NCBI RefSeq assembly: GCF_003664185.1
Contig: NZ_RCCS01000006.1
Span: 413,880 to 477,879, forward strand
Reading direction: 5' to 3'
Length of the DNA stretch: 64,000 nucleotides
From: Tenacibaculum discolor
GTDB taxonomy: Bacteria; Bacteroidota; Bacteroidia; Flavobacteriales; Flavobacteriaceae
Both the position numbers and the translations under genes were made by a program. Within the stretch, counting starts at the first letter, position 1, and the number at the start of each line of letters is the position of its first letter. The notes under the pieces are model-generated. The model searched no databases and was not told the DNA's origin. It saw only the letters and a program-made list of their open reading frames with translations. Shown in pieces: positions 51,924 to 61,250 of this stretch.

Positions 51924-53324
51924 ATGACAAAATATAGAATTGAGAAAGATACAATGGGACAGGTAGAAGTTCCAGCTGATAAATATTGGGGAGCACAAAC
52001 CGAGCGTTCTCGTAATAACTTTAAAATTGGTCCTGCTGCCTCTATGCCATTAGAAGTAGTATACGGATTTGCATACTTAAAAAAAGCAGCAGCTTACACT
52101 AATGCAGAATTAGGTGTATTAGCTACTGAAAAGCGTGATTTAATCGCACAAGTATGTGATGAAATTTTAGCTGGAAAGCACAACGACCAATTCCCATTAG
52201 TAATCTGGCAAACAGGTTCTGGTACACAGTCGAACATGAATGTAAACGAAGTTATTGCTAACCGTGCACACGAAATTGCAGGAAATGTAATTGGTGAAGG
52301 TGAAAAAACTATTCAACCAAACGATGATGTAAACAAATCACAATCATCTAACGATACGTTCCCTACAGGAATGCACATTGCAGCCTACAAAAAAATTGTA
52401 GAAGTAACTATTCCTGGTGTAGAGCAGTTACGCGACACGTTACAAGCTAAATCAGAAGCTTTTAAAGATGTAGTTAAAATTGGACGTACACACTTAATGG
52501 ATGCTACTCCCCTAACCTTAGGGCAAGAGTTTTCTGGATATGTTGCGCAATTAAACTTTGGATTAAAAGCCTTAAAGAATACCTTAGCACACTTAGCGCA
52601 ATTAGCTTTAGGTGGAACTGCTGTTGGAACAGGATTAAACACTCCAGCTGGTTACGATGTATTAGTTGCTAAGTATATCGCTGAGTTTACAGGATTACCA
52701 TTTGTAACTGCTGAAAATAAATTTGAAGCCTTGGCTGCTCACGATGCGTTAGTAGAAACTCACGGAGCCTTAAAGCAATTAGCAGTATCTTTAAATAAAA
52801 TAGCGAATGATATTCGTTTAATGGCTTCAGGACCACGCTCAGGAATTGGTGAAATTATTATTCCTGCAAACGAACCTGGTTCTTCTATCATGCCAGGAAA
52901 AGTAAATCCAACACAAGCAGAAGCTATTACAATGGTATGTGCACAAGTTATGGGTAACGATGTTGCAGTAACTGTTGGTGGAACACAAGGACACTATGAG
53001 TTAAATGTGTTTAAACCTATGATGGCGGCTAACGTATTACAATCAGCTCAATTAATTGGAGATGCTTGTGTGTCATTCGATGTAAACTGCGCTGCTGGTA
53101 TTGAACCAAACCAAACAAGAATTACTGAGTTATTAAACAACTCATTAATGTTAGTTACAGCATTAAATACCAAAATTGGATATTACAAAGCTGCTGAGAT
53201 TGCAAACACTGCACATGCTAACGGAACTACTTTAAAAGAAGAAGCGGTACGTTTAGGATATGTAACTCCAGAGCAATATGACGAATGGGTTAAACCAGAA
53301 GACATGACAGGAAGTTTAAAATAA
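51924..53324 (+). CDS. fumC: Class II fumarate hydratase
   Basis: A 466-residue enzyme of the fumarase/aspartase superfamily that interconverts fumarate and malate in the TCA cycle. [20 protein letters not shown] at the N-terminus, [20 protein letters not shown], and the signature [16 protein letters not shown] (catalytic Ser loop) are diagnostic. The region [17 protein letters not shown] binds substrate. Iron is not needed, unlike class I. Alternative starts at 51885 fall within the promoter. Terminator follows at 53344. Confidence 0.96.
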   Translation: MTKYRIEKDTMGQVEVPADKYWGAQTERSRNNFKIGPAASMPLEVVYGFAYLKKAAAYTNAELGVLATEKRDLIAQVCDEILAGKHNDQFPLVIWQTGSGTQSNMNVNEVIANRAHEIAGNVIGEGEKTIQPNDDVNKSQSSNDTFPTGMHIAAYKKIVEVTIPGVEQLRDTLQAKSEAFKDVVKIGRTHLMDATPLTLGQEFSGYVAQLNFGLKALKNTLAHLAQLALGGTAVGTGLNTPAGYDVLVAKYIAEFTGLPFVTAENKFEALAAHDALVETHGALKQLAVSLNKIANDIRLMASGPRSGIGEIIIPANEPGSSIMPGKVNPTQAEAITMVCAQVMGNDVAVTVGGTQGHYELNVFKPMMAANVLQSAQLIGDACVSFDVNCAAGIEPNQTRITELLNNSLMLVTALNTKIGYYKAAEIANTAHANGTTLKEEAVRLGYVTPEQYDEWVKPEDMTGSLK

Positions 53325-53343
53325 TCACTTCTTGCATATAAAC

Positions 53344-53374
53344 AAAAAACCACAACATTTAGTTGTGGTTTTTT
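53344..53374 (+). terminator. Terminator after fumC
   Basis: AAAAAACCACAAC, ATTTA, GTTGTGGTTTTTT: a perfect 13-bp stem with T run; it can act in both directions. Confidence 0.85.
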
Positions 53375-53397
53375 GTTTAACGAACTTATAAAATAAA

Positions 53398-53646
53398 TTA
53401 TATCTCTTGATATGTATATGTTTTAGCTATTTCTTTTATTCTTTTAGGAGTAACAATTCCTTTTTGCACCTCATAATCTTCAGCTGTTTTTCTTGGTATA
53501 CGAATAGCTCCGTTAGATAACTTTACAGTATATCCAAAATATTCGTTTATAAAATGTTCTTTATACGAACCTATTTTCTTATCAATTAAGCTAACCTGCT
53601 TAGTGATACCTATTACACCATTTTTATTTCTTTCTGTCTTAGTCAT
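53398..53646 (-). CDS. Hypothetical small basic protein
   Basis: An 82-residue protein, Lys- and Ile-rich, with no signal peptide or membrane segment. It contains VKLSNGAIRIPRKTAEDYEV, which has the look of a short beta-strand and helix module, and ends in KRIKEIAKTYTYQEI. I recognise no family. It ends 24 bp from the fumC terminator and has an open upstream region of about 420 bp shared with the lodA-like gene. Confidence 0.6.
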   Translation of the reverse strand: MTKTERNKNGVIGITKQVSLIDKKIGSYKEHFINEYFGYTVKLSNGAIRIPRKTAEDYEVQKGIVTPKRIKEIAKTYTYQEI

Positions 53647-54070
53647 ACTAATTTATTTAACTTTTAAGTAATTTCTCCTTTACAATTATTTTTATGCTTA
53701 TAAACGCATAAATCACGATAATACACCAATTACGCTTATGCGTAGTGTACTCTTAGCTCAATCAAAAAAATAAAAGGAATATAGTAAGGATTACTTTTGC
53801 TTTTTCAAAGTTTGAAGGTACGGATAACTAATAGCTCTACAAAAAAATAGCCTTATTATATAAAAAATATTTCTATCCTTCATCGCTGTATTAAGCTATC
53901 AACTACTAATTGTTTCTAATAATAGTGAATCTTTATGAGGATCCTCTCAAATCAAAATACCAACAATTAATACCCAAAAACTAAACGCTTAAGAATTTCT
54001 TAAAACCAACTCTAACTTATATTCCTTATTTTTAAAGGTATATAATGTCAAACTTAAACTAACCAAAAAA
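53647..54070. promoter_or_regulatory. 424-bp intergenic region upstream of the lodA-like gene
   Basis: No gene is seen. It has the -7 box TACTTTTG at about 53801-53808 without a good -33 element, and a GCTTAT/GCGTAG-rich stretch near 53693-53750 (GCTTATAAACGCATAA, then ACGCTTATGCGTAGTGT) with near-palindromic TACGC/GCGTA pieces that could be a regulator site. The long untranslated region is unusual for this genome and suggests regulation of the oxidase genes. Confidence 0.35.
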
Positions 54071-57000
54071 ATGACAAACCCCTCACAAGACAAATCTTCA
54101 TCATGCTGGAACTGCGATGGAGACATTACCCAAGTTACACAACGTTTAAAAGAAATGTTTGTAGAAATGGGGCAAAAAACACGCATTGAAAATGGGCAAC
54201 AACCTGCCGAAAGAGCGGTATTTAGAAAACAACACGGTATAGCTTACGGTCGTTTTGTTGTAAACAAAGACATTGAAGAAAAGTTCAAAATCGGAATTTT
54301 TGCAGGTAACGCTTACGAATGTGCTGTTCGTTTTTCAAGTGATACGGGACCAACTTCTCCCGATTTACACTCTACTTTAGGTGTAGGTTTAAAACTCTTC
54401 GGTGTAGATGGACCTAAACTATTAGGAGATGGTACCAATGCTGATTTTATCTTTCAAAACATCGACCGTTTTTTTGCACGAGACGCACAACAAATGTGTA
54501 GTTTTACCACTGCTGGTGTTATTGACCATGATTATGATTCTTACATAGCAAAACATCCTGAATTAGCGAGTATTTTACAGGCAATGACCAAAGAAGAAGC
54601 TAGTGTATTAAGTGCTAGCTACTGGGCGATTCTTCCCTTTAAATTAGGCGATTCTCAAATTGTAAAATATCGTTTGGTTCCTGAAGACACCTATAAAGGA
54701 ACTCCTTTTAATGATAACAATTACTTAGGTATCGACTTACAACAGCGTTTGTTAACCAAAGAAGCTACTTTCCGTTTCGAAATACAATTGCGTACCAACT
54801 ATGCTACCATGCCGTTAGATGACGCACAAGTAGTATGGAGTACAGAAGAGAGTCCGTATATATGTATTGCTAAATTACATTTACCTCAACAAGATGTGGA
54901 TAGTATTGGGCAAGCAGAGTTTGGAAGCAACTTAGCCTTTAATATTTGGAGAACCTTACCTCAACACGAACCATTAGGATCTATTGCACAAGCAAGAAAA
55001 GTAGTATATGCAGCAAGTGCAGAAGCAAGACATCAAGCTAACGGACAACAACTACAAGAACCCAAAGAAATCAATCCACAGTTTGAAGGTAACACCGATG
55101 AAAATAGTGACTGTATTGTAAAAGCAGGTATCTACCCTCCTATTGGCGTGATGCGTGTAGGAAATAGTGAAAATGAATACTTTATTGGTCCGTTAGTTGA
55201 CAATCCTGAACCTCAAACCGACCCTTATGCATATAGAGATAAAACAGGTGCCTTAAAAAGACAAGCAGCACAGTTTAGAATTTACGGATTCAATGCTGCA
55301 GGAAAAGCAGTAAAAGAATTAACTGCTGAAAATGCCAAAATAACCTGGCATAGCCATTTAGCCAATCAAAAATCATCTTGGTATCAGTTTAACATTGCCT
55401 TAGATATTCCTGAAGCGGCCGATATGCCACCTTCTATGTTACGTAATATTGATGTAAAAGACCGTAACTCATTATTAATTGACGGTGGAGCAAAGTCTAT
55501 TACTGGAACCAATGTTACCGAAGGTCCTTTCTTTGAAGGTGAATTTCTTTCTAAAAAAGTGTACTTAGGTGAAATGCGTACCGATGAAAAAGGACGTTTA
55601 GTGATGTTAGGTGGACACGGAAAATCGGAAAACATCAACGGTGATATCGCTATTACTTTTGCAAATAACGAAGGATGGCACGATGATATTTCAGACGGTC
55701 CTGTTACTGCGGAAGTTGAATATGAAGGTGTAAAATTAAAAGTAGACCCTGCGTGGGTTATTTGTGCTCCACCAGATTATGCACCGATGCAAAAATCGGT
55801 ACGTACTATGTGGGATTTAATGCGTGATGTAGCTGTAAAATCTAAAATGTTAGTACGTCCTACTAGACCATCGTTTACCAAAGATATTTTACCAATCTTC
55901 CAACGTATGACTGACTTACAATGGGTAAATGCAGGTTTTGCAGGAGCTTTTGGTTTTGGAGGTCAGTTTGATTATACCACAAACGAATGGATAAAGCGAT
56001 TAGGAAATCCGTCGCCTGCCTATATGGAAATGCGAAGAACCATTTCTAACAACTTCCGTCGTTTTGATGTGTCTGGAGCAGAAGCACCTCAACTATGGCC
56101 TTGGTTGTATGGTGATGCAATTAGTATTCCTTCCACAGGATCTGTACGTCAACATGCTACGTTATCTGATTTACAATTAGAATTTTTAGACCAATGGGTT
56201 GAAGGTGATTTTGATGCCGATTATGTTGATATGACCGGATGCCCACACACACCTAAACCACCAACAATAGATGAACTTCCTGTTGCTGAACAGCCTGATA
56301 TGTTAACCAAAGCTGCTATGGAATTCTGTTTAGCTGATGCCTTTCATCCTGGTTGTGAAATGACTTGGCCTATGCGCTCGTCAGGAATCTATATGGCACC
56401 TTTTAGAATTAAACATGCACCTAAAACACCGCCTGTTAATACTACATATTATGGCTCGATGATGAATAACGATATATTACCATTAGCGAAAGGTCCTATT
56501 TTAGGCGGACAAGTAGCTGGGGGAATTACACGTTGGATGGCAATACCTTGGCAAACTGATACAGCAAGTTGTAGAGATGGATACACTAGTGAGTATGATC
56601 CGTATTTACCAACGTTTTGGCCTGCGAGAGTGCCGAATAACATCTTAAACGAAAAGCGTTATAAAGAAACGATGGATACTAATTTATCAGAAGAAACCCG
56701 TATTCAAGCCTTTAATTTCCGTTCAGATTGGTTAGATAATCTTCCCTTAGATGGTGAAGCACCAACTTATACGAATCAAATTAATAGTATGATTAAGTAT
56801 TTTGATAAGTTAGCGGTGGTTCAAAAGCGTCCGGGAGTTCAGCATGACCCAAATTTCCCTGAAGAAATGCAGGTGGGTATTACTCCTACTCCAGAACAAG
56901 AAGCTGCATTATTAAAAGCTACGATACAAGATTTACAAGGTGTTTTAACAGCTAAACGTACATTAAAGAAAGGAGTTCAAAATACAATAGATACAGCTGT

Positions 57001-57259
57001 AGAAAAACTATCACACGATAATTTATTAAACGAGCAATTTGTATTGGAAGATGCTCAGCGTAGTTTATTAAGCTTAACGGAAGATGAACTAGAAAAAGAC
57101 TTTAAAGCAACACCAAATGTTATTAAAACCATACATTTAATTGCTTCTAAGTTACACCACATGAAACAGTCTGATTCACATCAAGAAGCAGCTCCTAAAA
57201 GAGTTGAAGTGGGTATACCTGAGAAGATGACACGTTTTTCAAGATATATTCCTAAATAA
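54071..57259 (+). CDS. LodA-like CTQ oxidase fused to an N-terminal catalase-like domain
   Basis: A 1062-residue, two-part enzyme without a signal peptide. Residues about 35-335 follow the catalase-related family: ECAVRFSSDTGPTSPDLHST, GTNADFIFQNIDRFFARDAQ, and IWRTLPQHEPLGSIAQARKV, with Arg309-x3-Tyr313 as the likely haem-ligand pair. Residues about 345-975 are a LodA-type quinoprotein: AGIYPPIGVMRVGNSENEYF, then DAFHPGCEMTWPMR (Cys762) and RWMAIPWQTDTASC (Trp827). Cys762 and Trp827 are 65 apart, as Cys516 and Trp581 of LodA, so cysteine tryptophylquinone can form. LodA-type enzymes deaminate L-lysine or glycine and make hydrogen peroxide. The last 90 residues are a helical tail. LodB-like gene 5 bp downstream. 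LodA proteins are usually near 700 residues, so the fusion explains the extra length. Confidence 0.88.
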   Translation: MTNPSQDKSSSCWNCDGDITQVTQRLKEMFVEMGQKTRIENGQQPAERAVFRKQHGIAYGRFVVNKDIEEKFKIGIFAGNAYECAVRFSSDTGPTSPDLHSTLGVGLKLFGVDGPKLLGDGTNADFIFQNIDRFFARDAQQMCSFTTAGVIDHDYDSYIAKHPELASILQAMTKEEASVLSASYWAILPFKLGDSQIVKYRLVPEDTYKGTPFNDNNYLGIDLQQRLLTKEATFRFEIQLRTNYATMPLDDAQVVWSTEESPYICIAKLHLPQQDVDSIGQAEFGSNLAFNIWRTLPQHEPLGSIAQARKVVYAASAEARHQANGQQLQEPKEINPQFEGNTDENSDCIVKAGIYPPIGVMRVGNSENEYFIGPLVDNPEPQTDPYAYRDKTGALKRQAAQFRIYGFNAAGKAVKELTAENAKITWHSHLANQKSSWYQFNIALDIPEAADMPPSMLRNIDVKDRNSLLIDGGAKSITGTNVTEGPFFEGEFLSKKVYLGEMRTDEKGRLVMLGGHGKSENINGDIAITFANNEGWHDDISDGPVTAEVEYEGVKLKVDPAWVICAPPDYAPMQKSVRTMWDLMRDVAVKSKMLVRPTRPSFTKDILPIFQRMTDLQWVNAGFAGAFGFGGQFDYTTNEWIKRLGNPSPAYMEMRRTISNNFRRFDVSGAEAPQLWPWLYGDAISIPSTGSVRQHATLSDLQLEFLDQWVEGDFDADYVDMTGCPHTPKPPTIDELPVAEQPDMLTKAAMEFCLADAFHPGCEMTWPMRSSGIYMAPFRIKHAPKTPPVNTTYYGSMMNNDILPLAKGPILGGQVAGGITRWMAIPWQTDTASCRDGYTSEYDPYLPTFWPARVPNNILNEKRYKETMDTNLSEETRIQAFNFRSDWLDNLPLDGEAPTYTNQINSMIKYFDKLAVVQKRPGVQHDPNFPEEMQVGITPTPEQEAALLKATIQDLQGVLTAKRTLKKGVQNTIDTAVEKLSHDNLLNEQFVLEDAQRSLLSLTEDELEKDFKATPNVIKTIHLIASKLHHMKQSDSHQEAAPKRVEVGIPEKMTRFSRYIPK

Positions 57260-57264
57260 TATAA

Positions 57265-58404
57265 ATGTTGAAAGAATATAATAGTACAACAGACATACTT
57301 ATTATAGGTGGTGGCATTGCAGGTTGCATTGCCGCCATTTCTTTAGTTAATTATTATAATGTTACCTTGCTAGATAAACTAGTTGAACCTGTTGATAGAA
57401 TTGGGGAATCGCTAGCGCCTGCAGCACAACGAATTTTAAAAGAGTTAAATCTATTAGAAAACGAATCGGATACTGTAAAGCAAACCATATTTCGTAATAA
57501 TTTAGGAATGCAATCTTATTGGGGAAGTAATCAAATTCATATTGTTGATCATATGAGAAACCCCGATGGGTTCTCTAGAAGTTTAGATCGAAAAGAGTTT
57601 GAAATTTATTTAAGAAAGGTTGCTATTGAAAGAGGTGTTGACTGTGTTTGGGGAACACGTCTTTCTAATACTTCTTACGAAGATAACTACTGGAAAATAA
57701 TAACAAAGTCTGATGATTTAAAAAACAGAACTACACATACCATTCATGCTAAGTTTGTAATTGATGCTACTGGTAGGCAATCTCATTTCACAAAGAGCTT
57801 AGATATTAAACGTACACACTATGATAAGCTTATATCTTGTTGGATGAGCTTACCTAATACTCAAGAAAATACCATGAGTACCATTGTTGCTGATGAATTA
57901 GGTTGGTGGTATAGTGCTATAGTTCCTAACAACAAAAGAGTAATCGCTTTCCAAACAGATGCTGATTTAGTAGATAGAAATACCTTTAAACATCTTGATA
58001 CCTTTTTAACGTTTACCAAACAACATAAACTTATTACTCCTTTAGTTAAAGAAAACGAAGCTAACATTAACTTTCATGGTACGGTAAGTGCCAATTCTAC
58101 TCGTTTAGATCAGGTAGCTGGTAAACAATGGATAGCTTTGGGTGATGCTGCTATGAGTTTTGATCCACTTTCCTCACAAGGAATGTTTAACGCCATGGCA
58201 AATGCAATGCAACTACAAAAATTACTTATAAATATTGACTTTATTGAGGATTTACATCCTGATAAGATGGAACAATTCAATATATTATATAGTCAACAAG
58301 TACAACAGGTTTGGAATCATTACCTTAAGCATAAAAACTTCTTTTATAGTACTGAAACTCGATGGAAAGAAGCTCCTTTTTGGAAAAGGCGTAGTATTAG
58401 CTGA
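57265..58404 (+). CDS. LodB-like FAD-dependent maturation protein
   Basis: A 379-residue flavoprotein. ILIIGGGIAGCIAAISLVNY is the FAD dinucleotide-binding motif; DRIGESLAPAAQRILKELNL and SRSLDRKEFEIYLRKVAIER match the tryptophan-halogenase/geranylgeranyl-reductase-like family to which LodB belongs; GKQWIALGDAAMSFDPLSSQGM is the second FAD motif (split: GDAAMSFDPLSSQG). LodB modifies the LodA Trp so that CTQ can form, with no catalytic role afterward. It starts 5 bp after the oxidase gene. An unrelated reading frame at 58235 is a shadow. Confidence 0.88.
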   Translation: MLKEYNSTTDILIIGGGIAGCIAAISLVNYYNVTLLDKLVEPVDRIGESLAPAAQRILKELNLLENESDTVKQTIFRNNLGMQSYWGSNQIHIVDHMRNPDGFSRSLDRKEFEIYLRKVAIERGVDCVWGTRLSNTSYEDNYWKIITKSDDLKNRTTHTIHAKFVIDATGRQSHFTKSLDIKRTHYDKLISCWMSLPNTQENTMSTIVADELGWWYSAIVPNNKRVIAFQTDADLVDRNTFKHLDTFLTFTKQHKLITPLVKENEANINFHGTVSANSTRLDQVAGKQWIALGDAAMSFDPLSSQGMFNAMANAMQLQKLLINIDFIEDLHPDKMEQFNILYSQQVQQVWNHYLKHKNFFYSTETRWKEAPFWKRRSIS

Positions 58405-58550
58405 TAATTTCCTAGCTTTTAGAACCAAGAAAAAAGACCGCTTTGCTGTTAGAGCAAAGATTTAGCTGTTTGTTTTTAGCTCCTCTACACCTTTTGGTTT
58501 CCAATCGTTGCCTTCTTCAGAGTAACTATAATTTCAGATAAAACATGCTA

Positions 58551-58596
58551 AAAAAAACCTCCCCAGTAACTAAAAATAGACTGGAGAGGCTTTTTT
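58551..58596. terminator. Bidirectional terminator between lodB-like and haem-c genes
   Basis: A 16-17-bp stem with two wobble pairs (58551-58567 with 58580-58596) flanked by A7 and T6. It separates two convergent transcripts. Confidence 0.75.
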
Positions 58597-58617
58597 GTAA
58601 AGTCAATCTTAAAAACT

Positions 58618-60123
58618 TTACTTTAAACTGTTCTTCATAAAGTCTTCTACTTCTTGTTTCGCTTTAAGAGCTTCTACTTCATTAAATGTTTTTCCTTCTC
58701 CTCTTAATAAATAAGCATTAAAAACGTGACTTATATACAATGGTGATTTCTTATTTGTTGAAAAATTTACAGCATTATGGCAACTAAAGCAATTTGCTAA
58801 ATTTTCAGCATCAATGTCTTTTAAACTACTTTTAAAAGTTTGTGTATACGTTTCCATGGTAACATTAGCACAGTTTACTGATCCTCTTGCTACCGAAGTA
58901 CTATCAGGTGTTGCGTTTCCAATATCTCCTCCTAAACTATTTATTTTAGCTGTTTGCTGTTCAGGAGTCATTCCATCAGTATCAATCCAAAGAGAACCAT
59001 TATAAAAGTAATTTTTCCATACATCGGTTAAGTTTTCCTTTACACAAAGATTAAGATTCTCTATGTTGTTAAAGTTTACAGGTTCTGATTGGCTTGTGTT
59101 CATAAAGTTTCCTACACTATCTCTTGGAACACCATACTTAAATAAATCGTACGCTTTATATGGTAGCTTAGCACTACCACTACTCCATACAATACCGTCA
59201 ATTCCCGTAGTAGTTCCTTCAGCAAATAATAATTTATTGGTAGATGAAGATGCATTATTATCTTTCCAATTATAGTTTGGTGCTAAATCGTCATGTTCAA
59301 AAGTAGCCCAAATAAATTCTGGGTGATTCTCTACAATACCTACAACGTGCATTCCTAATAAAGCTACCTCAGTATTAGTATATGTTTCTCCATCTCTACT
59401 TAAGGCTGCTACTGTTGTATAATAGTTACCTATCTCTTCTTCAGCAATAGCAGTTACTGGTGTCCATGATACTTTTAACTCTAAAGAGCCCACCGGAAAA
59501 GATGCTTGATTATCTCCACTTAAAGTTCCGCTAACTATAGAATCTCTATACTTTCTTGATGCTTCTCTCATTGTAGGACTTATGTGAATTGAGTAAAATA
59601 CTGTTTCTGAAACCCCATCTTCGTTATAAGCAGGGTTTGTTTTTAAAGTTCCACCCGATCCTGCTTGAGCAGTATCTACTAAAACCAAAGCAGCTCCTTC
59701 TTTTTGTTTTACATCTTGCATATGAGCTGTAACTTGGTGCATTTTCTTTGGGTTTAAAAACAACGGTAACGTTTCTCCTACGTATAAAGGAACTTCCTTT
59801 CCCTCCTGCTTTACTGCTAGTTTTTCTATTTGATATTCTGGTTTAGTTAGCCATAAAAACTTTTGCCAAGACCATTGATGAAAAATTGCATTGGTTGTGC
59901 TCGATACATCAAACGGACTTCCTTTTCCTTCTGAAGGGGCTGGGGTTTGTGTGTGAGGGAACCAATCACTTTCACATAAACTTTGGGTTGCTGTTTTATT
60001 GTAAGCTACTTCTTCTACTGGCTCTACAGCATCGTTTTCTTTTTTCTTCTTTTTACAAGAATTAAAAAATACAACACCCATTACAAGCATTGCATTTAAA
60101 ATAAGTTTGGTTGTTAATTTCAT
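58618..60123 (-). CDS. Lipoprotein with one c-type haem motif
   Basis: A 501-residue lipoprotein (signal ending FFNSC, Cys23, followed by a run of lysines). The C-terminal part has Cys445-F-S-Cys448-His449 in LANCFSCHNAVNF, a single c-type haem site. The rest is a long extracytoplasmic region with FHQWSWQKFLWLTKPEYQ near the start and a beta-rich middle. I do not recognise the family. It is convergent with the oxidase pair and separated by a bidirectional terminator, so it may be an electron acceptor for it or a separate function; no operon links them. Confidence 0.75.
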   Translation of the reverse strand: MKLTTKLILNAMLVMGVVFFNSCKKKKKENDAVEPVEEVAYNKTATQSLCESDWFPHTQTPAPSEGKGSPFDVSSTTNAIFHQWSWQKFLWLTKPEYQIEKLAVKQEGKEVPLYVGETLPLFLNPKKMHQVTAHMQDVKQKEGAALVLVDTAQAGSGGTLKTNPAYNEDGVSETVFYSIHISPTMREASRKYRDSIVSGTLSGDNQASFPVGSLELKVSWTPVTAIAEEEIGNYYTTVAALSRDGETYTNTEVALLGMHVVGIVENHPEFIWATFEHDDLAPNYNWKDNNASSSTNKLLFAEGTTTGIDGIVWSSGSAKLPYKAYDLFKYGVPRDSVGNFMNTSQSEPVNFNNIENLNLCVKENLTDVWKNYFYNGSLWIDTDGMTPEQQTAKINSLGGDIGNATPDSTSVARGSVNCANVTMETYTQTFKSSLKDIDAENLANCFSCHNAVNFSTNKKSPLYISHVFNAYLLRGEGKTFNEVEALKAKQEVEDFMKNSLK

Positions 60124-60305
60124 GATTGATTAGTTTTTGATAATAGTTACAAATTAGCGAATATTTTAGTAGCTTATTAAAAAAGATGGCATAAACTCTT
60201 AAATTATAGTTATAAAAAGCTGTTTTTTGATGCCAAGTGTATATACCCTTTATGCCCTTACTTTAAAAAGTGTTTTATTTCGTAAATTGAATCAAAGAAA
60301 AGGCT

Positions 60306-60313
60306 TAGTTTTG
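60306..60313 (+). promoter_or_regulatory. -7 box before guaD
   Basis: TAGTTTTG matches TAnnTTTG, 28 bp before the guaD ATG at 60342. Confidence 0.45.
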
Positions 60314-60341
60314 TAACCCTTTTTTTATTAAAAACTAAACA

Positions 60342-60815
60342 ATGAATACACACGAAGAATATATGAGTGAAGCTGTAAAAGCAGCTTTAAAAGGAATGCA
60401 AAATAACGAAGGAGGTCCTTTTGGTTGTATTGTAGTAAAAGATGGAGAAGTTATTGGGCGTGGTAACAACAAAGTTACCTCTACTAACGACCCTACAGCT
60501 CACGCAGAAGTAACTGCCATTCGTGATGCTTGTAAAAATATAGGTTCTTTTCAGTTAGATGGTTGTATTGTATATACTTCTTGCGAACCTTGCCCTATGT
60601 GTTTAGGAGCTATTTACTGGGCACGTCCTGATAAAGTTTTTTACGGTAGTAACCAACAAGATGCTGCTAACATTGGTTTTGATGATGAATTTATTTATAA
60701 AGAAATTCCGTTACCGTACGAAAAGAGAAGTATTCCGTTTGAGCAAATAGGGCGTGATATTGCCTTAGAGCCTTTCCAGAAATGGTCTGAGAAAGAAGAT
60801 AAAATTGAGTATTAG
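60342..60815 (+). CDS. guaD: Guanine deaminase (GuaD-type nucleoside deaminase)
   Basis: A 157-residue zinc deaminase. Zinc motif DPTAHAEVTAIRDACKNIGS (His and catalytic Glu) and SCEPCPMCLGAIYWARPDKV (two Cys) are complete. The C-terminal half, FDDEFIYKEIPLPYEKRSIP, follows the Bacillus GuaD pattern closely, so guanine to xanthine conversion is more likely than tRNA-adenosine deamination. A terminator follows. Confidence 0.9.
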   Translation: MNTHEEYMSEAVKAALKGMQNNEGGPFGCIVVKDGEVIGRGNNKVTSTNDPTAHAEVTAIRDACKNIGSFQLDGCIVYTSCEPCPMCLGAIYWARPDKVFYGSNQQDAANIGFDDEFIYKEIPLPYEKRSIPFEQIGRDIALEPFQKWSEKEDKIEY

Positions 60816-60861
60816 AGTAAATAACCTCGAGACAATACCCTTTGGCGGTGCCAATAAAGTT

Positions 60862-60894
60862 CCCTTTGTAGTTTTTACAAAGGGTTTCTTTTTT
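60862..60894 (+). terminator. Terminator after guaD
   Basis: CCCTTTGTA, five bases, TACAAAGGG (60862-60884) followed by TTTCTTTTTT; it faces the convergent SHOCT gene. Confidence 0.8.
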
Positions 60895-60901
60895 ATTACA
60901 C

Positions 60902-61111
60902 TTAAGAATCTAATACTTTTTTAGCCTCTTCATATTCTTCTTTGGTGATTTCACCTTTTGCAAAACGTCTTTTAAGTATTTCTAACGGAGATTCTTTTTT
61001 TGTTACTTGGAATAAAGAACTGTAAAACAAGAAAAAGAATACTCCTATTACTATCCAAACAATCCACCATACAAAGTGCATTCCCCAAAAATGTCCGTCA
61101 TGATAATGCAT
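60902..61111 (-). CDS. SHOCT-domain membrane protein
   Basis: A 69-residue protein. The N-terminal hydrophobic segment (FVWWIVWIVIGVFFFLFYSS) spans the membrane; the C-terminal PLEILKRRFAKGEITKEEYE with EAKKVLDS is the short SHOCT motif, which occurs as oligomerising or DNA-binding short helices. It also has several His (MHYHDGHFWGMHFVWW) at the N-terminus. Its role is unknown. Confidence 0.88.
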   Translation of the reverse strand: MHYHDGHFWGMHFVWWIVWIVIGVFFFLFYSSLFQVTKKESPLEILKRRFAKGEITKEEYEEAKKVLDS

Positions 61112-61250
61112 AACTATTTAGTTTTTATATTAAAACAACACTAAGTTACGGAATTATACAGCTGAATGCCAGTTTAATACAGTTTCAAATATAAGTTTTG
61201 CAACATGTCTTTTTCTTTTCAGTCTTTAATGTAAAATTAAAAAGATTTAT

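Noticed and set aside
58235..58465. 76-residue frame at the end of the LodB-like gene
   Set aside because: It is in another frame of a clear flavoprotein and has no start context.
60342..60815. tRNA-specific adenosine deaminase TadA
   Set aside because: The C-terminal half matches GuaD-type enzymes better (FDDEFIYKEI).
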